DNA from: Caldithrix sp.
Lineage (GTDB): Bacteria > KSB1 > UBA2214 > DYKH01
Direction: 5' to 3'
Assembly (NCBI GenBank): GCA_020722685.1
Contig: DYKH01000053.1
Span: 1-13,266, forward strand
Length of the DNA stretch: 13,266 bases
Shown: positions 4,816-10,866 of the stretch, piece by piece
How the letters are laid out: each line of letters opens with the position of its first letter
Position numbering within the stretch: position 1 is the first letter of the stretch
Made by a program: the position numbers and the translations under genes
Notes under the pieces: generated by a model
What the model saw: the letters and a program-made list of their open reading frames with translations, nothing else
Told to the model about the DNA's origin: nothing
The model's database searches: none

Positions 4816-7395
4816 ATGCGTCGCCAACTTGTTATCGCGATTATACTATTCGGCCTCTCTTACAAAGCCTCGGATGCTTTTGTACGCGATTTTCGCATTC
4901 CTGCAAAAACAACTGTCCCGTATACCTATTGTATCTCGTACCTGGCGGATCCTGACAGAGAGTCTTTTCTAACAGAGCTAGAAACGAGCCCCCCCGATCT
5001 TTTTCATTTGGGCTATCAAATTCCCTTCAAAGGTGCACTGGGGCCGACGTACGGTCATGAGCTTTTTTCCGATGATATTCTTCCGCCTGACCAAATTCCT
5101 CGCGAAATCGATAGGATTGAGAATATCATCAAAAAAATGCACTCTGCCGGAGTGGCTAAGCTTATCCCTTATGTCTACACGATGGCCTTTTTTGGGCGGC
5201 CGGATAAGCGCACCGGATTTTTCCATTTCTATGATCGTTGGGATGATTATCGCATTTTCGGCTTGGGGCCCAAACCAATCGCCGATCCAAGCCTGTGGTC
5301 GCAACAGGTAGGACCGCATCAGCTCGGCGGGGGTCCGGATGGTATTTTGCATTACGATCCGTGCATCAATCATCCGGCTTGGGCTGAGTATCTGGATTTG
5401 GTTGTTCGCCAAATCACTTCTCTTGATTATGACGGTATGTTCTTTGACGTCAACACCCTGTATTGTTACTGTCCGCATTGTCAGGAAAAGTTCGATATCT
5501 ATCTGCTACAAAAGTACGGACGCGAAGGGCTGCGCGAAGCTTTTGGCACAAATGACCATCGACTCCTGAATTTGTCGACGATCTATCGTGATTTCGAGCG
5601 TACCATCCTGAGTGCATTCAAGCCTTTTCTGGCGAAAAGTTGGAATCAGGAAAAACTGAGTGCGATATTGGGAGTCGAAGATACCTCTGAAGTCAAGTTA
5701 GACGAAGATTGGCGTCTACTGCGCTGTTACATGCAAAACTCTCGGGCAGAGTATCCGCCAAAGCCTGGCTTATCCGATTATCTGCTCAAGAAATTCGGCG
5801 CAAGTCAGACTGATAAGGGCGCGCCAGAAACAAGGAAAGAATTTGTTCAAACGGTGCTCCGTTTTTACTTTGAAAGATTTTTAGAAAGCGACGAGCTTGC
5901 GAACATTCTAATGGCCAAATTTGGTTCCGCGGATCTAAAAAAACGCTGCTGCGCCGGGCCGAGAGAATTGCTTTTATGGGTGGAAACGCAACGGTTCTGG
6001 TGCAAGAGCATGGCGGAGCAGTTCGAGCGCCTGAAAAAGGTCGGCCGCATGACCTTTGCAGAGCGTGGTGCGGGAAAGGACTATTACACCGTCGCCAATC
6101 TCGGCTCAATGGCCACCGTGGACGGCCTCAACAAGCGGCGTGTCGATGCCATCGATTTGGTGCATTGGGCGCCTACCGCGGATATGCAAATGTTCGAGGA
6201 AATGCCGCAGGTTGGCTCCTTGGAAAGCGGCGTTATTATTTCTAACATCTTCGCCTTCCGCTGGGCCATGGGAGCAGGCACCCGAGCGGGAACTCTGTTG
6301 TACAAGGTCAATGACGACCGCGCTGCGGATTTGGCGGAGGCTGAAGTAGCCGCCGGCGGTGGCGGCGCTTTCATCCAGCCGGGATTGGGCGCTCCGGAAT
6401 CGCGCAAGCGCTGGAAACGATTCTTCTCTGATCATGCCGATCTATGGGATGATGGCTCGTCCTGGGCAAGAGTAGGTTTGCTCTTTTGGAGCGATCAGGT
6501 TTTTTATGAATATCCCGAGCATGATGCCATGACTCGCCGCTTGGTGCATGTCTTTTCCGAAAACCAGGTTCCCTTCGATATCATCACGGAAGAAAACCGG
6601 GAAGATTTAGCCAAATACGACATGATTGTCGCACCTAAATTGCGGTACTTGGATGATTCGCAAATCTCACGGCTTTTTGACTATGCGAATCAAGGTGGAA
6701 GCTTGGTTCTCATTGAGCCGTTTGCAACCGAGGATAAACTTGCTCGGCCCCGGCCAAATGGGCCGATGAACAAAATCGCCTTCCCTTCTGATGGCTTTCA
6801 AGCAGCCCATTATGGCAAAGGGCAAGTGCTGCGTCTTAGAGACGAAGACGTTCCAGCGCGGCTGTCGGATCAATGGTGTCTGATGGAGGAACGGGCCGGA
6901 TCCTTCCCGCGCGCCAAGGATTATTTGGAGCGTGCGCGGAAATCGGATTTGCAGCAGGGCATTGACTTGGGCGGTAAGTTTATTGGGCGACTCGAAGCTT
7001 CTTTGAAATTGCCGCTGCGCTGGTGCCCGCCGGAAACAAATCCCGGCGTGTATGTTCATGCATACCGGCTTCCGGCGAAACAAGGCCGCCCTGATAGGAT
7101 CGTGGCTCATTTGGTAAATTACCGCGTGCCTATTCTTCTCGATAAGGGCGCAGCTGAAGGAGAAGATGCTATATGGGTAACGAAAACCAAATCGGAACAG
7201 CCGACGGTCATACGAAAACTCAGAATAGAGATACCTCTCTTATCCGGCATGAAAGTGAAGCAAGTACAGGCGTTAAGCCCGACCGAAAAGCCAAGCTCAG
7301 TAAAGTGGACAAATCAGGCCAATTTCGCGTCCTTGATCGCTGATGGCCTTGAAATATATCAGGCTTTGCTGATGGAGCTTGGTGCAAGCGAGTAG
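4816..7395 (+). CDS. Secreted GHL6/GH42-like glycoside hydrolase, 859 aa
   Basis: ATG 4816 follows SD AAGGAG (4801-4806) at 9-nt spacing. Residues 1-21 form a signal peptide (VIAIILFGL core, cut near SDA). The N-terminal part to ~540 reads as a TIM-barrel glycosidase: AGVAKLIPYVYTM, then LDYDGMFFDVN with D211, a barrel-strand acidic residue, followed by a Cys cluster CYCPHC (C217, C219, C222) typical of GHL6/GH42-like proteins. A long helical insertion (~226-430) with degenerate LLxKFG units precedes the last barrel strands, where MQMFEEMPQ (E461/E462) could supply the second catalytic acid; these residue roles are inferred. Residues ~550-640 (RVGLLFWSDQVF, VPFDIITEEN, YDMIVAPKLRYL, GGSLVLIEP) match the Rossmann-like beta-galactosidase trimerisation (GH42M) type. 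It carries no PNPF sorting tail, so it is probably periplasmic or freely secreted. The substrate is unknown. Confidence 0.85.
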   Translation: MRRQLVIAIILFGLSYKASDAFVRDFRIPAKTTVPYTYCISYLADPDRESFLTELETSPPDLFHLGYQIPFKGALGPTYGHELFSDDILPPDQIPREIDRIENIIKKMHSAGVAKLIPYVYTMAFFGRPDKRTGFFHFYDRWDDYRIFGLGPKPIADPSLWSQQVGPHQLGGGPDGILHYDPCINHPAWAEYLDLVVRQITSLDYDGMFFDVNTLYCYCPHCQEKFDIYLLQKYGREGLREAFGTNDHRLLNLSTIYRDFERTILSAFKPFLAKSWNQEKLSAILGVEDTSEVKLDEDWRLLRCYMQNSRAEYPPKPGLSDYLLKKFGASQTDKGAPETRKEFVQTVLRFYFERFLESDELANILMAKFGSADLKKRCCAGPRELLLWVETQRFWCKSMAEQFERLKKVGRMTFAERGAGKDYYTVANLGSMATVDGLNKRRVDAIDLVHWAPTADMQMFEEMPQVGSLESGVIISNIFAFRWAMGAGTRAGTLLYKVNDDRAADLAEAEVAAGGGGAFIQPGLGAPESRKRWKRFFSDHADLWDDGSSWARVGLLFWSDQVFYEYPEHDAMTRRLVHVFSENQVPFDIITEENREDLAKYDMIVAPKLRYLDDSQISRLFDYANQGGSLVLIEPFATEDKLARPRPNGPMNKIAFPSDGFQAAHYGKGQVLRLRDEDVPARLSDQWCLMEERAGSFPRAKDYLERARKSDLQQGIDLGGKFIGRLEASLKLPLRWCPPETNPGVYVHAYRLPAKQGRPDRIVAHLVNYRVPILLDKGAAEGEDAIWVTKTKSEQPTVIRKLRIEIPLLSGMKVKQVQALSPTEKPSSVKWTNQANFASLIADGLEIYQALLMELGASE

Positions 7396-7480
7396 TTTTC
7401 GCGCTTCGAATTCACTCTGTCGTGAGAAAGAGCCGACTTGTCTCGATAGGAAATTCATATCCAACTGAAATTAGGACAGC

Positions 7481-9448
7481 ATGGGCCTTGCGGATATTAG
7501 AATAAAAATGGTCGAAAAAGCGAAATACGAAATAACTATTTGTCTGGCTATTTTTGTCATCGCCCTAACACTGCGGGTAGTCTATTTGCAAGAACTAAAA
7601 GCCAACCCGCTTTTTTATCATCCGCAAGTGGACTCCCACACCTATGTTAACATGGCCAGGCAGATGGCGAATGGTGAATTTCTCCGTGCTAACAAATTTA
7701 GTTTTTATCAGCCGCCTTTGTACCCCTTAGTGCTGGCTGCCTTTTTCAAAGTCGTAACTGGTGACCTTTTTCTCATTCACTTGGGGCAATTTGTTTTGGG
7801 CGCACTGAGTTGTGTGCTGGTGTATGCCTTGGGAAGAGCTTGTCTCGGCAAAAAGATAGCATTGTTTGCAGGAATCTTGGCTTGTATCTACTGGCCGTTT
7901 ATTTATTTCGAGGGAGAGCTATTAGTGCCTGCTCTTGCCATCTTTTTGATCTTGAGCTTCCTCAATATTGTGATTCGCTATTTCGATCATAAGAAATGGC
8001 CATATCTTGCTACGGCAGGAGTCACCTTGGGTCTATCAGCCCTTACCACGCCGAACATACTTCTGTTTGGCTGGACAGTATGTCCCATTTTCATTTTGCT
8101 TTGCCATTCTAAGGAATGCTCGTCCGCTGAAAAAAGGAACCTGCGCGGCATCGTCTTGGCCATGCTTCTTTTTCTCTGCACTTCATTTGCTGTGATAGCA
8201 CCGGTCACAGTTTACAATTGGTATGCCGAAAAAACTTTCATTCTCATTTCTCATAATGATGGGCTGAATTTCTACATCGGCAACAGTCCAAAAGAGGAAG
8301 AAGCACTGGCTATTCGTCCGGGAGAAGAGTGGAACAATTTTATACGGACTCCGCAAAGAGAAAATCCGCAGACTCGGCTTTCCAGTGCGAAATTCTCCCG
8401 CTATTGGTATAAGAAAAGCTTGCGCTATCTTTGGCAGCAGCCCGTAGAGTTTTTCAAGAACCAAGGGAAAAAGGTTCTTCAATTTCTCGATGCCTATGAA
8501 GTCAAGAGAAATGTCGACATTTACTTTTTCAAGGACCGATTCTCGAAGTTGATGCGGCTGCCATTACTCGGTTTTGGCATCGTGGCTCCGTTTGCATTGA
8601 TTGGGATGATCGACATCGGCAAAGCCTCTATCAAGATGCGATTCTTGCAGACATTTGTGCTTGCATATTCGATCTCCGTCATACTCTTTTTTGTTGCTTC
8701 CCGGTATCGGCTTCCTATTATGCCGGTACTCATGCTCTTTGCCGCTTCAGGGCTTTTCACTTTCATTGACAGGTTCAAGACTCGACAAATACCCTGGCAG
8801 GGATTTCTATTGTTGATTTTTGCTTTCCTCTTTATTAACGTTGATCCCCTTTCCGTGCGGCCCAATGCGAGACAGGTATCAACTTCCGAAGCGGAAAGCT
8901 GGTATTACATCGGAAGAGCTCAGGGAGATGCTGCGCAAGCCAAAACGGATTTTTCCGAAAGGGCAGTCCAATACATAAAGGCAATTGAGACCATGCGCAT
9001 GGCCGGCGCCAAAGATACGTCTTTCGCTTATCCGCATATTTTCATGGGAATCTACAGAGCAAACATCGGCAAAGATCTTTTGCAAAGTATCGAAAGTGAC
9101 GACTATGCAGACGGAGAAGAACAGGTTTTGGCTCGACAAGCCATGCAAAATTTCCAAGCGGCAGAACAGGATTACCGTACCGCGCATCAAGTTGGACCTG
9201 AGCTTCTGTCCCCTTTGTACAATCTTTGCTTGTCAATGTACTATCTGAATATTCTGGATTTCAATTATAGCGATATAGATCTCGATGGAATCAGAGAGGC
9301 GATCTCTCAGCGATGCGATGAAATCGACCGATTAGCAGATATATTGTTGCAGAAAGGTGAACCGGAAGACAAAGAGAAATACTCCGACATAAAGTTTAAA
9401 GCTTCCATGCAGAAGCAAGCTGCGCTTAGCGCTGCCAAAACCATTTAG
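7481..9448 (+). CDS. PMT/ArnT-like multi-pass glycosyltransferase with helical C-terminal extension, 655 aa
   Basis: Residues ~17-455 hold about ten hydrophobic segments, the first being ITICLAIFVIALTLRVVYL. It is followed by an external loop with YHPQVDSHTYVNMAR (D51), the acidic position expected in GT39/GT83-type, polyprenyl-phosphate-sugar-using transferases; QPPLYPLVLAAFF and WPFIYFEGELLVPAL also fit PMT_2. These enzymes sit in the inner membrane and transfer a sugar from a lipid carrier to a periplasmic acceptor. The ~200-residue tail after VDPLSVRPN is soluble and alpha-helical with TPR-like spacing (AESWYYIGRAQGD, AYPHIFMGIYRANIG, LLSPLYNLCLSMYYL). ATG 7481 has only a weak AGGA nearby; ATG 7508 is an alternative start. 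It lies 85 bp after the glycosidase gene on the same strand. The acceptor (protein, lipid or polymer) cannot be read from sequence. Confidence 0.82.
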   Translation: MGLADIRIKMVEKAKYEITICLAIFVIALTLRVVYLQELKANPLFYHPQVDSHTYVNMARQMANGEFLRANKFSFYQPPLYPLVLAAFFKVVTGDLFLIHLGQFVLGALSCVLVYALGRACLGKKIALFAGILACIYWPFIYFEGELLVPALAIFLILSFLNIVIRYFDHKKWPYLATAGVTLGLSALTTPNILLFGWTVCPIFILLCHSKECSSAEKRNLRGIVLAMLLFLCTSFAVIAPVTVYNWYAEKTFILISHNDGLNFYIGNSPKEEEALAIRPGEEWNNFIRTPQRENPQTRLSSAKFSRYWYKKSLRYLWQQPVEFFKNQGKKVLQFLDAYEVKRNVDIYFFKDRFSKLMRLPLLGFGIVAPFALIGMIDIGKASIKMRFLQTFVLAYSISVILFFVASRYRLPIMPVLMLFAASGLFTFIDRFKTRQIPWQGFLLLIFAFLFINVDPLSVRPNARQVSTSEAESWYYIGRAQGDAAQAKTDFSERAVQYIKAIETMRMAGAKDTSFAYPHIFMGIYRANIGKDLLQSIESDDYADGEEQVLARQAMQNFQAAEQDYRTAHQVGPELLSPLYNLCLSMYYLNILDFNYSDIDLDGIREAISQRCDEIDRLADILLQKGEPEDKEKYSDIKFKASMQKQAALSAAKTI

Positions 9449-9529
9449 CACAATTATTGTCAGGCTTGCGCCGAAAATCCGTTGGTGGTTTTGCTCGGCT
9501 TTATCCTGGCTGGTTAAGTTGGCCTAATT

Positions 9530-9535
9530 TATAAT
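9530..9535 (+). promoter_or_regulatory. Candidate -10 box (TATAAT) before the GH29-like gene
   Basis: A perfect TATAAT lies 22 bp before the ATG at 9558. No good -35 match is seen 15-19 bp upstream, and in an AT-rich gap this hexamer can occur by chance. If real, it gives the GH29-like gene its own promoter with a very short 5' UTR; no convincing SD precedes the ATG. Confidence 0.25.
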
Positions 9536-9557
9536 CTCCTCACGAATGAGTTGAACC

Positions 9558-10799
9558 ATGAAAAGAGCATCAAGCTCTTTCGTTTTAATCCTCGCAACGG
9601 CAATTTTGCCTATTTCATCAGCACTTTCTCAGTCCTTTCCGGAACTACGACTGGGAATGTTCGTGCATTACATGTGGGTTGGCCATCCCTATGATGGCAT
9701 CGGCACAACCTGGTCGAACGGTTCCACCATCCAAAACCTTGATGAGCTTGCGGACAATCTTGATGTCAGTGATCTCGTGCAAGTGGCGAAAAGCATGCGT
9801 GCGCAATACCTCGAGTTTACTACCTGGCACGCCAATATGAATGCTCTGTATCCGAGTGACGTGCTGAAGCGTATGTTGCCCGGCCATTGCTCGCGCCGTG
9901 ATGTGATTCGGGATCTGATTGAGGCTTTAAAGCCTACGGGCATTCATCTCATTCTTTATATTCATCCCAGCGATGGACACGACTTTTCTTGGGAGGATCA
10001 GCAAAAGGTAGGTTGGCACGATGGGCCGCCCTTTGCGCGATGGAATGATTTCGTTAACCAAGTTTGTGCGGAAGTGGTTGATCGGTACGGCAAGGATGTT
10101 GCCGGCTATTGGATCGACGGTGCTTTGCCGCAACAAGTCGATGCCGCGCGTCTGCGCGCTACCATTATCCGCCGTGATCCCGACGCCTGGCTGATCCAGA
10201 ATTCCGCACTCGATCGTGATTGTGTGGACTATGGCGCTTACGAGCGGTTTGATGCCCAGTTTTCTTCAACGGTATGGCAAATGAATGCCGTCGTCACCGG
10301 ACAATGGTGGGCCAACCAAGGTTCTCTCTCGGTCAGCCCGGAGTTTGCTTTTAAATACACGGTGCTGCAAGCAGGGACGAAAGATAACACCGGAGGAGTC
10401 GCCTGGGCTTTCAGCCCCCATCCCGGAGGGCGTTGGGAGACAGGCGTGCGGGAGTTCGCTAAGCGTTTGGGAGAGTATGTGGATCGAGTCCGGCCGGCGC
10501 TATTTCCGACTCGCCCCAGCGCAGCATTTGTCACACGTGAAGGAACAGCTCTAAAAAGCGCGCAATACGTCGCCACCGAATCAATGGATGGAAGGACAAC
10601 ATTTGTGCACGTACTCTGGCCGCCGCAAGAACAATTCTTGACTCTAAGGCCACCGGCAAATGGCCGGCTTTTCAAATCAGCAAAGCTATTGAGCAATGGA
10701 CGTGGGGTCGAGATGCGCCAAGATGCGCACGGCTTGCAGCTCAAGCTTGGCCGTAAGGACTTGTGGGACTTGCTGGACACGGTGATCGTTTTAAAGTAG
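9558..10799 (+). CDS. Secreted GH29-like (alpha-L-fucosidase-like) hydrolase, 413 aa
   Basis: Signal peptide 1-~25 (VLILATAILPISSALSQ). The mature part reads as a compact GH29-type TIM barrel: LRLGMFVHYMW corresponds to the family's GxFxHW start, AQYLEFTTWHANMNALYPSDV to the strand that normally ends HHDGF, IEALKPTGIHLILYIHPSDG to the next strand, and VAGYWIDGALPQ to the W-x-D-G nucleophile strand, making D187 the likely nucleophile. The usual HHDGF motif is not intact (WHANMN), so specificity for fucose is uncertain; an atypical GH29 or related family is possible. The C-terminal ~90 residues (TTFVHVLWPPQEQFLTLRPP, DLLDTVIVLK) form a small beta domain. It has no T9SS tail. In context it is one of three exported glycosidase-like genes on this strand. 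The acid/base residue is not assigned. Confidence 0.8.
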   Translation: MKRASSSFVLILATAILPISSALSQSFPELRLGMFVHYMWVGHPYDGIGTTWSNGSTIQNLDELADNLDVSDLVQVAKSMRAQYLEFTTWHANMNALYPSDVLKRMLPGHCSRRDVIRDLIEALKPTGIHLILYIHPSDGHDFSWEDQQKVGWHDGPPFARWNDFVNQVCAEVVDRYGKDVAGYWIDGALPQQVDAARLRATIIRRDPDAWLIQNSALDRDCVDYGAYERFDAQFSSTVWQMNAVVTGQWWANQGSLSVSPEFAFKYTVLQAGTKDNTGGVAWAFSPHPGGRWETGVREFAKRLGEYVDRVRPALFPTRPSAAFVTREGTALKSAQYVATESMDGRTTFVHVLWPPQEQFLTLRPPANGRLFKSAKLLSNGRGVEMRQDAHGLQLKLGRKDLWDLLDTVIVLK

Positions 10800-10866
10800 G
10801 GGACGTTTTGGAAACCGCAATCAATAGGAATGGCCAACCGGGAAATAAAAAAATGAGGAAGAATTG

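Noticed and set aside
4761..4955. 64-codon + strand frame overlapping the start of the GHL6/GH42-like gene
   Set aside because: It overlaps the signal peptide region in another frame and has no SD; the 859-residue frame explains the sequence.
10238..10837. 199-codon minus-strand open frame
   Set aside because: Antisense to the GH29-like gene; low-complexity Ser/Pro/Arg composition and no supporting motif or SD.
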